Below are positions 38,101 to 44,786 of a stretch of DNA of 64,000 bases, piece by piece (the first letter of the stretch is position 1; every line of letters starts with the position of its first letter). The translations under genes and the position numbers were made by a program. Source of the stretch: Gordionus sp. m RMFG-2023 (taxonomy: Eukaryota; Nematomorpha; Gordioida; Chordodea; Parachordodidae); contig NC_088775.1 of the NCBI RefSeq assembly GCF_954871325.1, positions 26,885,561 to 26,949,560 of the forward strand. Reading direction: 5' to 3'. The notes below the pieces were generated by a model, which did not search any database, was not told the DNA's origin, and worked only from the letters and a program-made list of their open reading frames with translations.

Positions 38101-39298
38101 TGCCTTTATTTTCAAAGTTAATTGACTACTAGAGAAGGAAAGAAAGAATTGGCCAAATAATTTTCAATTTTTACTTTATATTAATACCAGAAGAGGCCAA
38201 TATATAAATTCTTGTTAAAAAAATTAAATTTTATAACTTATATATAAATATTTAAGAAAAGATAGAAAAAATATTATTAAAATAACATTTTATAAATATA
38301 TTTTGCAACAATATTCAAATCGTTTTTTAGTGCAAAAATGATATGTAACAAATGATTTATCTTTTTTTAAATGAAGATGATGGCTAAATTATTCACTGGG
38401 CAGATAATAAATTAAGAGTAAATTCCCAAAAAATAAACTTTTAATTAATTAACTAAACTTCATATATTCTAATTAACTTTTTATTTATAAAGGAGTTTGA
38501 TCATTTTTTTAAATATTATCACCTGAGAATTAGGTATTCGATATCTACTTCTTGTAAAAAAAAAGACTTTTTTTAAAATATTTTTTTATAATTATACTAT
38601 TCTATTTACATAAAGAAATCAGAAATATATCAATTAAATTATTGCCAATATAAGGTTATGCCATCATATTGAAAATATGGAAAGATAATTTTGAAGTTGC
38701 TCTCCTGTAAAATTACACAAAGTGGAGATAAAATAATCTAATTCTCAAGCGACGATATTCTAAAATGACTCAACCATAAGATTTATTTAATCTCATTATA
38801 AAAAAAACTTAATTAAAATTTCAAAAAAAAATTTTCGTAAAAAATATTATGGCTCTAAAATACGCGTCTCATAATAGGTTTTTTTTGCAGATTCCACTAA
38901 AATCAATATGTTTCGAAATCTCGCATCTTCACGCCAGGATTTCGAATAACCCATTACACCCGCATAACTCATGAGACATACCGTGTCAAGTAGTCGCTTA
39001 ACGTTAAAGATCCACCTACTCTCCAATTATTTATTATTAGGGTTGGTTTTAAGCAAATTTTATACTTTGCACAGCTCATAAATAAAAGAAAGAAAATTTG
39101 TGATGAAATTATTTATAATGTCATAAATAAATTATATATGTTCCTTAATATTGTAACATGTGATCCTACAGATTGCTATGCAGCAACGAAGATTTGATGA
39201 TAAAGACGCCGCAAATATCGGCCTTGGCATTGGAGCATTTTAAAAGAGGCGAGGAAGGCAAGCATAAAAAATGCTCATCGTCTTGTTATAATAATTGA
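7463..39298 (+). CDS. Large Rab GTPase, RASEF/Rab44/CRACR2A type, 18 exons
   Basis: Exons: 7463-8127, 8946-9092, 10242-10332, 11584-11679, 16031-16102, 17696-17814, 18025-18096, 19099-19150, 19392-19489, 19752-20771, 25524-25643, 27282-27459, 27830-28004, 28535-28616, 28865-28979, 31896-32021, 32202-32278, 39172-39298. Every junction is GT-AG and phase-consistent, giving about 1143 residues. Layout: Ser-rich N-terminus (1-220), coiled coil (about 222-440), disordered linker (about 440-930), Rab domain (about 936-1110), tail ending CSSSCYNN. Large Rabs of this family act in membrane traffic and usually start with EF-hands. None was seen here, so 5' exons may lie upstream or be absent; the ATG at 7463 has an in-frame stop directly before it, and a splice acceptor at 7473 is an alternative start of this exon. 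The introns hold hAT, MULE, LTR and MITE insertions, yet all exons stay open. A poly(A) signal follows at 39362. Assignment to the large-Rab class is firm; the exact orthologue is not. Confidence 0.85.
8946..19489 (+). CDS. Rab gene, eight short coiled-coil exons
   Basis: Eight small exons (8946-9092, 10242-10332, 11584-11679, 16031-16102, 17696-17814, 18025-18096, 19099-19150, 19392-19489) encode about 250 residues. Most are charged Glu/Lys/Leu/Gln heptad-like sequence, for example [60 protein letters not shown] and [14 protein letters not shown]. In RASEF and CRACR2A a coiled coil at this place mediates self-association; the same role here is inferred. The last exon ends the helix and turns Ser/Lys-rich. 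The small exon 16031-16102 is squeezed between a hAT and a MULE insertion. Confidence 0.8.
9248..9345. repeat. 28-bp tandem repeat, about 3.5 copies
   Basis: Units of the form TTTCCGGTTCCTAAAAATG plus TTGTTCTG repeat with a period of 28 bp inside an intron of the Rab gene. The preceding 90 bp contain CGGAACGTT-like pieces that may be an older part of the array. Confidence 0.6.
11923..12838. mobile_element. Non-autonomous element with GGGGTTAGCCAAAC-type TIRs
   Basis: The left end, CATGTAGCGGAGACTGGGGT, faces a right end that reads ACATGTAGGGGAGACTGGGG on the other strand; similarity continues through TTAGCNAAAC. The interior, about 900 bp, is A+T-rich with no convincing frame. No target duplication was evident. 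A second copy of the right third lies at 54236-54440. The superfamily is not recognised. Confidence 0.6.
13283..13589. repeat. Dispersed ~300-bp repeat, copy 2
   Basis: Second copy of the repeat at 282-575, here nested in the 5' part of the decayed hAT. The copies agree best over the block ending GAGGGCAAAAGCG and over the ACAAGTACGTGCGGCTTGC core. Confidence 0.7.
13658..13755. repeat. 28-bp TA-rich tandem repeat
   Basis: About three and a half copies of a unit that begins ATATTATATATTGTGTATT and ends ATATACTAT, directly before the transposase remnants of the hAT element. Confidence 0.75.
14188..14563 (+). pseudogene. hAT transposase fragment
   Basis: Two overlapping open pieces in different frames, the first with [16 protein letters not shown] and [15 protein letters not shown], the second with the DGWSN motif and [11 protein letters not shown] typical of the hAT catalytic region. 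The shift between the frames and the stops on both sides show a dead copy. Confidence 0.65.
16319..17670 (+). mobile_element. MULE-type foldback element with 14-bp arrayed ends
   Basis: The left arm (about 16327-16400) consists of 14-bp units such as GGAAAAAAACCCCA and TGAAAAAATACCTT. The right arm (about 17577-17670) carries the inverse, such as TTTTTTTCCTGGGTG and TTTTTACCTGGGAG. Between them is a MULE transposase remnant. The flanks AAAAATATG (16310-16318) and TAAAATATG (17671-17679) match at 8 of 9 positions; a 9-bp target duplication is typical of Mutator-like elements. The element lies in an intron of the Rab gene and ends 25 bp before the exon at 17696. Confidence 0.6.
16830..17084 (+). 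pseudogene. MULE transposase C-terminal remnant
   Basis: The open piece shows [14 protein letters not shown] and [14 protein letters not shown], which correspond to the conserved C-terminal NN-EGWH and HP-IW-FI-L blocks of MULE/FLYWCH-associated transposases. Just before it, RIEPRFPP then WNV fits the usual PRFP-WNVY block, interrupted by one stop. The catalytic part upstream is missing, so the element cannot be autonomous. Confidence 0.6.
19752..20771 (+). CDS. Rab gene, 340-residue low-complexity linker exon
   Basis: The largest exon (1020 bp, phase 2 in and out) is fully open and rich in Ser, Asn, Pro, Tyr and basic residues, with no recognisable fold. It joins the coiled coil to the GTPase half, the place where RASEF and Rab44 carry a long disordered spacer. 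The splice in joins AG to C as Ser and continues [15 protein letters not shown]. The donor CCGTAAGC lies 115 bp before the insertion point of the hAT element at 20894. Confidence 0.75.
22019..22372 (+). pseudogene. hAT transposase fragment (DUF4371 region)
   Basis: A 117-residue open stretch of the transposase of the hAT at 20894, with [18 protein letters not shown] and [17 protein letters not shown]. These align with the QGYDGA-MSG-GVQ and HC-AH-LNLV blocks of the family. The reading frame ends before the site of the nested LTR element. Confidence 0.6.
22659..24179 (-). mobile_element. Short LTR retrotransposon fossil
   Basis: Two direct repeats (22659-22872 and 23943-24179; about 95% alike apart from a short local duplication in the second) bound about 1.07 kb. 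AATAT flanks both sides, a 5-bp target duplication. Next to the right repeat, read on the - strand, TTGGCGACGAGG resembles a primer-binding site of the Ty3/gypsy kind, so the element probably points leftward. The interior is too short to be autonomous and it is broken. It inserted into the hAT after that element and is fairly young by LTR similarity. Confidence 0.65.
23285..23580. repeat. Tandem repeat inside the LTR element
   Basis: About five copies of a unit containing AAATAGGCTGCATCAATC and ATTTTGAT, with a variable spacer of CCCTTTATCATAT and TAAATTCTATAATCCATGG. The period varies from about 45 to 70 bp. Read on the - strand it gives repeated [11 protein letters not shown] peptides, which I regard as incidental. 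Confidence 0.7.
25231..25313. repeat. Short hairpin repeat, copy 2
   Basis: Inverted repeat: GTTAGCGCAAATTCGCGG faces the complement of CTCGAATTCGTGATAAC, with an inner AGTATATAAAAT/ATTTTATATACT pair. Related to 7284-7342 and 25343-25413. Confidence 0.65.
25343..25413. repeat. Short hairpin repeat, copy 3
   Basis: GTTAGCTCAAATTCGCGGG faces CCCGCGAATTCTCGTTAAC; the interior is ACAGCGCATTTTGTAT. It lies about 110 bp before the exon at 25524. Confidence 0.65.
25524..27459 (+). CDS. Rab gene, two linker exons before the GTPase domain
   Basis: Exons 25524-25643 and 27282-27459. The first encodes basic then acidic sequence ([29 protein letters not shown]). The second encodes a Ser-rich piece ([15 protein letters not shown] to NSTSKSS). 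The phases are 2-in/2-out and 2-in/0-out and agree with both neighbours. The acceptors are TCGCTTAG and TATTCCAG; the donors GTTTAA and GTGATT are weak but in frame. Confidence 0.7.
26003..26515. repeat. Possible eroded MITE in intron
   Basis: Inverted similarity between about 26003-26085 (CAGTGATGTAGCCCTAAAAT and AAAAAATGGCCAATGG) and the reverse complement of about 26455-26515 (AAAAATGGCCATTGC and AAAAATTAGGGCC). The left end looks hAT-like. No target duplication was identified. Confidence 0.35.
27830..32278 (+). CDS. Rab gene, GTPase-domain exons
   Basis: Exons 27830-28004, 28535-28616, 28865-28979, 31896-32021 and 32202-32278 encode a complete small-GTPase fold. The P-loop is GDMGVGKST (Lys about 948), the switch I Thr lies in FLPTLG (about 967), and WDTAGQER carries the catalytic Gln (about 994). 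The Rab family signature follows as [18 protein letters not shown]. The base-binding motif is NKMD (about 1048) and the G5 loop DVSSKTG (about 1085). The spacing from WINEI to NKMD equals that of ordinary Rabs. All nucleotide- and Mg-binding residues are present, so the switch should be active. The loop between NKMD and SSK is somewhat longer than usual. Confidence 0.9.
28660..28800. repeat. Relic of a CCCGG-rich hAT MITE
   Basis: Short intronic stretch with ACCCGAGCCCGGCTTAAAAT and CTGGCCGGGCTTTC, resembling the element at 37140-37438. No ends were recognised. Confidence 0.35.
29637..29828. mobile_element. Tigger/pogo-like MITE, copy 1
   Basis: Left AAAAAACCTGTCTACTTTCG; right reads CAGTAAAACATGTCTAATTT on the other strand, next to TA. 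The CAGT-AAACCTGTCTAA form is that of Tigger/pogo-type ends. A second member lies at about 33692-33845. No coding capacity. Confidence 0.5.
29997..30185. mobile_element. Small inverted-repeat element (MITE-like)
   Basis: TTTTTTAAAAACGGCTAGCC and CAATATTTTAGCCAAAAATA face the complement of ACATATTGGGTTAGTCGTTT. The left edge, AGTGTTGTTAAATGGTTCGA, resembles the end of the nested hAT at 48588. Confidence 0.45.
32360..32390 (+). CDS. Possible alternative terminal exon of the Rab gene
   Basis: The acceptor TTTTCAAG at 32359 is in phase with the exon ending at 32278 and would give the short tail FSKKKERKI and a stop. An AATAAA lies at 32563. The chance of ten open codons is not small, and the tail lacks any cysteine, so this may be only a cryptic site. 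Use of it would make a cytosolic, unprenylated form. Confidence 0.3.
32612..33030. repeat. Second copy of the hAT-type MITE
   Basis: AATGGCGTAGCTTCAATTTT then GCTATG, followed by TTATTATAGGTCTTTGG, matches the reverse complement of 5691-6103. The right end was not found; the given end is approximate. Confidence 0.45.
33692..33845. mobile_element. Tigger/pogo-like MITE, copy 2
   Basis: Left CAGTTAAACTTGTCTAATTT; the right part carries GCCTGTCTAAGTTGGATC in inverted orientation. Same family as 29637-29828. Confidence 0.45.
34209..38125 (-). mobile_element. Ty3/gypsy LTR retrotransposon fossil
   Basis: Direct repeats of about 112 bp (34209-34320 and 38013-38125, about nine in ten bases alike by eye) bound a leftward-pointing interior. 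A gag-like piece lies near 37860-37680, reverse transcriptase near 36580-36370 (with [11 protein letters not shown]), an RNase H-like part near 36080-35860 and an integrase core near 35530-34990. It is broken, with numerous breaks, and of moderate age. A 299-bp hAT MITE has inserted at 37140. It lies antisense in the last intron of the Rab gene. Confidence 0.75.
37140..37438. mobile_element. hAT MITE with CCCGG-rich interior, 299 bp
   Basis: Starts TAGTGATCTGCATCGGGCC and ends TGCAGATCTCTA. It is flanked on both sides by ATTTATAT (37132-37139 and 37439-37446), an exact 8-bp target duplication. Inside are inverted CCCGGCCC-like blocks near both ends. It is nested in the Ty3/gypsy fossil, so it is younger than that element. 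No coding capacity. Confidence 0.85.
39172..39298 (+). CDS. Rab gene, distal terminal exon with dicysteine tail
   Basis: The acceptor CCTACAG at 39171 joins in phase to the exon ending at 32278. The tail starts [20 protein letters not shown] and ends in CSSSCYNN. The junction AFRDISRLL continues the last helix as in ordinary Rabs, which favours this exon over 32360. The two cysteines near the C-terminus are plausible prenylation sites; the last four residues (CYNN) are CaaX-like. AATAAA follows 64 bp after the stop. Confidence 0.7.
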
Positions 39299-39361
39299 CA
39301 TTATTTTTATAGTTTTAATTTATTTATTTTCAAAATCATATTCCATAATCTTGTTTATAAA

Positions 39362-39367
39362 ATAAAT
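39362..39367 (+). terminator. Poly(A) signal of the Rab gene
   Basis: AATAAA 64 bp after the stop codon of the distal terminal exon. In such A+T-rich DNA the hexamer is common, so its position rather than its presence is the support. Confidence 0.45.
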
Positions 39368-40349
39368 TAATATTTCGTTTTTTTTGATTAACGATTTCTA
39401 TAAAATGTAAATATCATAATAAAATCTTTAATAGCCTAAGAATAAATATAATTATATAAATATCATATACCGATCTGATATATAATCAAAATGAAATTAT
39501 ATTTAAAAAATTAATTTTTTATACAAAATATTTTAATGTTATTAATTAACCCACGCGACTATTTTCATAAATCTTTCTTGTCCTGTTACAAAATTGTTTT
39601 TTGTTTTTTAGATTATTATATTTATAACATTTCAAATTTTTTTAATTTAGTTTTATTATATTATATACAAAATTGTTATGATAGATTTATTAAATATTAA
39701 AAGTTAAAATAAATAAATTTTATAAAAAGTTGCCTATTCATTTGAAGGATGAGCTCAAGCCATGAATTTTCCATGGGGAAGGATGGGAGAGGGGAGTGGG
39801 AATTTATCTCGTTTATGTTTAATTTTAATTAGGGTCTATTGGAAGCACTAAGATCTATAATATTTAAATTTATTAGAAATCTTAATATTTAGTTTATTTT
39901 AATTTTATCCGTTTGGTAGATATAATAAATATAAAGGAAGAAGTGGCTAAATAAGAAAATATTGTTAAATTTGGAATAATAGGAACGTATAGAATTACTA
40001 AGTATCTGGGTTGAAAATTGCTAGTATAATCAGAATATGTTAGAATATATATTTGATTTTTAAATGATAGAGTTTCTAAAATATTTCATATACAACTTCA
40101 TATAGTAAGCGTGTCTGACCTTAAAGATAGATCTGATTTCCCTTGTTTGTATTATTCCAAAGGGCGGTTCAATCACCACACAAATATGATTTAGAAGATT
40201 TCGAATAAATGAATTTTGGCTAATTAACCGAACCACAATGAACTCATCTATTTTTATCTTATTAAGCAAATGGACTTATTAAGCCTATGGTTTAGAGGAA
40301 AATATCTTAATTTATATTTTATGTGCATACTCTCAGTTTTCCTCCAACT

Positions 40350-40890
40350 AAATTTGGATTCGATGATGTTATAAATGTTATATTTCTAATTAAGTTTATA
40401 AATGGAATATATTTTTATTTATTTTGAATTGGGTTTAAATTAAATAAAATTAAAATAGTGTTTGGGAGACTGATGAGCATGGCAATTTTCATATTCGTTA
40501 TTTTTAAACTTTTTAAAAATATTTTAGGCAATTTGGTGAATATAAATTGTTAACACATTAAATTAAGATTTCAAAGAGAAGATGGACCATGGTAAAGTGA
40601 CAATTGTTATTCGTTATTTTAAAATTTTTTAGAAATAAATGGGCTAAAATAAAATATATATTACAAACATGTTAAAATAAGATTTTAGTGAAAATGTACA
40701 TACCATAAAATTAGTATCAATGATCATGATCGTAATTTTTTTTATTTTTTGAATTATTTTGTAGCAAATGGGTTAAATTATAAACTGTAAACATGGCAAA
40801 TTAAAATTTCCATGAAGATGTACCAAAGAAGAGTGACAATTATCATAATCATTTTTTTAAACATATTTGAAGCTAATGGATAAATATAGA
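40350..40890. repeat. Diverged ~125-bp tandem repeat, about four units
   Basis: Repeated blocks of the form GATGTACCAAAGAAGAGTGA, then CAATTATCATAATCATTTTT and TTTGAAGCTAATGG, recur about every 125 bp. The array directly precedes the 14-bp minisatellite at 40901. Confidence 0.5.
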
Positions 40891-40900
40891 ATCACTGAAA

Positions 40901-41125
40901 TATATTTCTGGGCAAAAAAACCCGAATACCCTTAGCAAAAAAATAATGGACATAAATATTCACGGACAAAAAGACATAATACAAAAATACCTCGATTTTA
41001 GAAATATTTTAATTGCTTAAAAGAGGTTTTAAAAAATTTCTTCTGCATCTAAATTTTTGTCCGATGACTTCTTGTTTGTGGATATTTTTGTCCGGCCTTT
41101 TTGTCTAGCACATTTATGTCAGTGA
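40901..41125. repeat. Inverted pair of 14-16 bp minisatellites
   Basis: Forward units near 40901-40986 (CTGGGCAAAAAAAC, CACGGACAAAAAG, ATACAAAAAT) face reverse units near 41052-41115 (ATTTTTGTCCGATG, ATATTTTTGTCCGG, CCTTTTTGTCTAGC). The spacer is about 65 bp. Same architecture and orientation as the elements at 16319 and 62258. Confidence 0.55.
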
Positions 41126-41319
41126 TTCGTAAAGGTTATAGATATCATTCAAATAGTCTTAAAATATTCTTACAAATCGAAAACAAGATTTTGGAAAAAA
41201 ATTTATAATGTTGGAGATTTATTGGGAGTTTTGTGATTTATTTGGGAGATTTTCAAAAAGTGATAGTGGAGTTGAGTAAGGAAGATTTCGATTTAAAAAA
41301 AATTGTGGTAGTATACTAA

Positions 41320-41345
41320 TCAATGTGGTCTGGCAACCCTGACCT
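41320..41345. repeat. Solo hAT terminal repeat
   Basis: GTCTGGCAACCCTG, which reads CAGGGTTGCCAGAC on the - strand, the end type of the hAT at 44997. No partner end was found within several kb to the left. Confidence 0.4.
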
Positions 41346-41664
41346 TGTGTAATATGATTTATATCTTGACTATAACGGTCATTCTTTGCCTATTTCATTA
41401 GGCAGTGTTTATAGGGGAAATATTCTATTTTTTAACTAAAATAATCCTCCCTTTGTTAAATTCATAAATCTCGATTTACTAATAGAAAATTAATCAGAAT
41501 CGCCCTTAATAAAATTTTGTTAAAAATATTAAAAAAGAAATGGAAAAATAATCTTGTTACTAAGCATGGGTCTAATAGATCCTATTTTTGTTCCTAAAAC
41601 TAAAAAATACAATTTTTTTTTGATTATATCTAATTATAATAAAAATGATGAATTCAGGACATAA

Positions 41665-41820
41665 ATGTCTTGGATAAAAAGACTCGGACAAAAAACTCCC
41701 GGCAAAAAGACCCAAAACAAATAGACATCAGACAAAAATACCCTCAACAAGAAGACACCTGACAAAAATACCTTCAACAAAAAACACAGAACAAAAATAC
41801 CCTGGTAAAAGATGTTTTTT
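41665..41820. repeat. 14-15 bp minisatellite, about ten units
   Basis: Units such as GACTCGGACAAAAA, ACTCCCGGCAAAAA, ACACCTGACAAAAAT and ACCTTCAACAAAAA. Same unit type as the pair at 40901-41125, in the forward orientation; no facing arm to its right was seen. Confidence 0.65.
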
Positions 41821-41985
41821 AAAACATAAATTCAATTAAAAACCTGCTCTTATAGTGTATTGTTTAGCATGAATAAGAGCTTACTGATAGAATGTCTAAC
41901 CCTATGAACCTCACCTGATGATCCTATGACATGTAGTTTAAAAAGTTCATCTAGATAATTCTTATCCAGTAATAATAAATAAGTT

Positions 41986-42430
41986 GTTATAGAGTTGGTC
42001 AAAAATTTTTTTTGAAAATCATTTTAAATTAAGAAGGTTATTAAATAGCTAATATTTTATCATATATCCACTAAAATTTTTTTTTAAAATTCAATATTAA
42101 AAAATTACAATAAGAAAATTTTTTGAATATAAAATAAAAACTATCTTTTGGTGCAAAATATGCAAAATAAAATACCTATTTATATTAAAATTAGAAAAAT
42201 TTATTTTGGGTTGATAAAAAATGATTAAAAATCATTGATAACTCAAAAGAATCATCAAAAGTATAATACACTTTGCATATTGCCAAAATTATTATTATTA
42301 TGCGGGTAAAAGAATTCAGACCGTCATATTTACAGAATTATAAGTATTTAAAACTCTGATTCATATGAACCCCAGGAATGTAATCGAGGGTTAAAACCCA
42401 TTATTAACCACTAGTAATTAATATTGATAT
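41986..42430. repeat. Dispersed repeat, related to 50570-50800
   Basis: Both loci begin GAGTTGGTCAAAAAT and later share a block near TTAANACCCATTATT and AATATTGATAT. Boundaries and class are unclear. Confidence 0.3.
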
Positions 42431-42446
42431 ATTCATCAGAGACCTG

Positions 42447-42665
42447 CATAGGTACCATTTCTACGGCCCGGCCTGGATTTTTTTAAAATATATTTTATTT
42501 ATTTTTGATTTTTACAGCTAAAAATGGCGATTTCAAATATTTGGTTTTAAAATATACGGCCCGGCCCGGTACGGATATCTTTTTTAAAAAAATTTCAGGC
42601 CCGGCCCGGTCCGGGTAAATTTAAAAATTAAAATACGGCCCGGGGGCCAGGCCGGGTTTCCCTAA
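42447..42665. repeat. CCCGG-rich hAT MITE relic
   Basis: AGAGACCTGCATAGG start, with ACGGCCCGGCCTGG and GGCCCGGCCCGGTCCGGG inside and AGGCCGGGTTTCCC near the right side. It resembles 37140-37438, but a clear right end and target duplication are missing. Confidence 0.45.
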
Positions 42666-43205
42666 TAATTGATTATAAACTTCTACCACACCCCTGCACT
42701 TATCTATGCATAAACACATATAAACCAAATGAGGATATTGATAACAATGCCAATATTGATAATATTTCGATTATATAATATATGAAAATTATTTGTCTTC
42801 AAACTCTGTTTTATAGATTGAAAAGCTAAAAGCATCGTTTTTGTATTTTAACAAGGTATAATAAACTTTTATTCCTCTTTTCCTTTATTTTTTATTCGAG
42901 TTTTTCTTTCATATAAAAACAAAATACTTGCCCTAAACCATATAAAAATAAATTAAAATAAATTTAGGAATTTAAAAAGTATATCAATTTATAGAAATTA
43001 AACAGAATGTTAAAAGTCATTAATTGTTTATTTCTCTAATATTAAGCCACTAGCTATGACCATATATAGTCACATTTGATACAAAAATGACCATTTACAA
43101 TTAATTACCATATATGAAACGCAAATAAATTAACCTATAAATTATAGTTTATTTGAAAGTTTTTTTTCATAAATTTATTTAACATTCAATCCAAAATTTA
43201 AAATC
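42666..43205. other. Upstream region of the Thr-rich gene
   Basis: No exon is visible. A TATA-like box (TATATAG) at 43063 lies about 140 bp before the start codon of the gene at 43206 and could be its core promoter; in A+T-rich DNA this is weak evidence. Confidence 0.3.
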
Positions 43206-44063
43206 ATGAAGCACTTAACTTTTATCTCCCTCATTCTTATAGTGTTTTATTCCTCCATAGGTAGTAAACTTTTAAATTTTCAAATTTTTTAAATTTTAAT
43301 AATAGTTTCTTAAATTATTTTACAGATTTTTATTACACAAATTCTTATATAATATGTATTTTATTCACTATTCCCACCATCTGTAGGCCATACATCACCA
43401 ACTTATTATAATACTAAGTTGACTAGAACTACGCCAACTTTCAAAACTAGAACAACTAGAACCACCCCAACTACTTATCCTTTTACCACTACTGACTATG
43501 ATGACACAACTCGAACTACACCAACTAACAGGACGACTAGAACTACACCAACTCACAGGACGACTAAAACTACACCAACTTACAGGACAACTAGAACTAC
43601 ACCAACTTACAGGACAACTAGAACTACACCAACTTACAGAACAACTAAAACTACACGAGATACAACCAGTTACCCTCTTACCACAACTGACGATGATTAT
43701 ACAACTCGAACTACACCAACTTACAGGACAACTAGAACTACACCAACTTACAGAACAACTAAAACTACACGAGATACAACCACTTACCCTCTTACCACAA
43801 CTGACGATGATTATACAACTCGAACTACACCAACTTACAGGACAACTAGAACTACACCAACTTACAGGACAACTAGAACTACACCAACTTACAGAACAAC
43901 TAAAACTACACGAGATACAACCACTTACCCTCTTACCACAACTGACGATGATTATACAACTCGAACTACACCAATTAGAACTACAACTTACAGAACTAAA
44001 CCAATTAGAACTACAGGAACTCATAGGACAACCAGGACTCCACCTTATAAGAGAATTAGATAA
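43206..44063 (+). CDS. Secreted Thr-rich tandem-repeat protein, two exons
   Basis: Exon 1 (43206-43260) encodes a clear signal peptide (MKHLTFISLILIVFYSSIG, cleaved near its end). Exon 2 (43387-44063) joins in phase across a GT-AG intron of 126 bp and continues HTSPTYYNTKL. The 243-residue product then repeats the nonapeptide TYRTTRTTP, with Lys variants, interrupted by a spacer RDTTTYPLTTTDDDY that recurs three times, and ends KRIR. About half the residues are Thr. Mucin-like O-glycosylated, adhesive or matrix proteins look like this; alternating Arg/Lys makes it strongly basic, which is less usual. Near-identity of the repeat units suggests recent expansion or gene conversion. AATAAA follows at 44171. 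Long open frames on the other strand and in frame 2 result from the repeat and are shadows. Confidence 0.75.
43500..43975. repeat. 27-bp coding minisatellite with a higher-order unit
   Basis: The unit CTTACAGGACAACTAGAAC plus TACACCAA recurs in runs of two to five. The runs alternate with a longer block containing ACACGAGATACAACCACTTA and CTGACGATGATTATACAACT, which appears three times nearly unchanged. All changes keep the frame of the Thr-rich protein. Confidence 0.85.
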
Positions 44064-44170
44064 AGAATCCATTATATTGATAAGAAAATAACTTTCATGT
44101 TGTATTAATGTTTTATAAAAATTCTATTTTATATAGTCAAATATATTAAATTGTATAGAGCCTATTTTAA

Positions 44171-44176
44171 AATAAA
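44171..44176 (+). terminator. Poly(A) signal of the Thr-rich gene
   Basis: AATAAA 107 bp after the stop codon. Confidence 0.45.
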
Positions 44177-44448
44177 CCTCCAAAATTTAAATAAACTAAT
44201 TAAGAAAATTTATCAACATTAAAACCCGGTAAAAAACTTTATTTAGTGATAACAATTTCCCACATCATTTCAGTAAACTGCAGCTGGCACCCATATATAA
44301 TATTTGAGTGAATTTAAGGCTTTAGGGATCGAGCTTGTTATAAATTTTAAGAATAAATCATCTATGATATCCCTCTCCCCATTTCGTAAAAATTTGAAAG
44401 CCAAATATTAAAAATGTAACATTAATGCCGCAATAAGTGGACCCAAAG

Positions 44449-44786
44449 CAGAGGCCTTCATGGGCTGGACCGGCCCAAGGCCCATGGGCCGGGTATATAC
44501 TTAATATTATATTTTCTAGTGAACCTGGGTTTTTTAAAATATTTTTTTAAGGCCAAAATTCTTTTATTTAAATTTAATATTTAAAACAGATACTAACTTT
44601 AAAAAAATATTGCAATTTTTTCTTTTAATAATAATAAATTTCAGTATTGCAAACAAAATGATTGCCTAAATACGCTAAAATGTTTATTTTCATACAATAA
44701 ATTAATTTTTAATGGGCACGGGCTTGGGAAAGATGGACCTAGCCTTATCCTATAAAAATTTTATAATGCTACCATGGGCAGGTCTG
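44449..44786. mobile_element. CCCGG/GGCCC-rich hAT MITE
   Basis: Starts CAGAGGCCTTCATGGGC and ends CCATGGGCAGGTCTG; the ends are inverted and similar. The interior has ACCGGCCCAAGGCCCATGGG and GGGCACGGGCTTGGG. The flanking 8-mers do not match. Confidence 0.5.

Noticed and set aside
38890-39010. Good-looking acceptor TTTTTTTTGCAG followed by a more GC-rich stretch as a Rab exon
   Set aside because: In the required phase it gives a stop after two codons; the exon at 39172 fits far better.
40470-40560. CTGATGAG in the tandem repeat considered as a hammerhead ribozyme core
   Set aside because: No matching GAAA and cleavage-site helices could be drawn around it, and the motif is not kept in the other units.
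43395-44072. Long open frame on the - strand (Ser/Cys-rich) and a third one in another + frame over the Thr-rich gene
   Set aside because: All come from the stop-free 27-bp repeat; only the + frame joins in phase to a signal-peptide exon.
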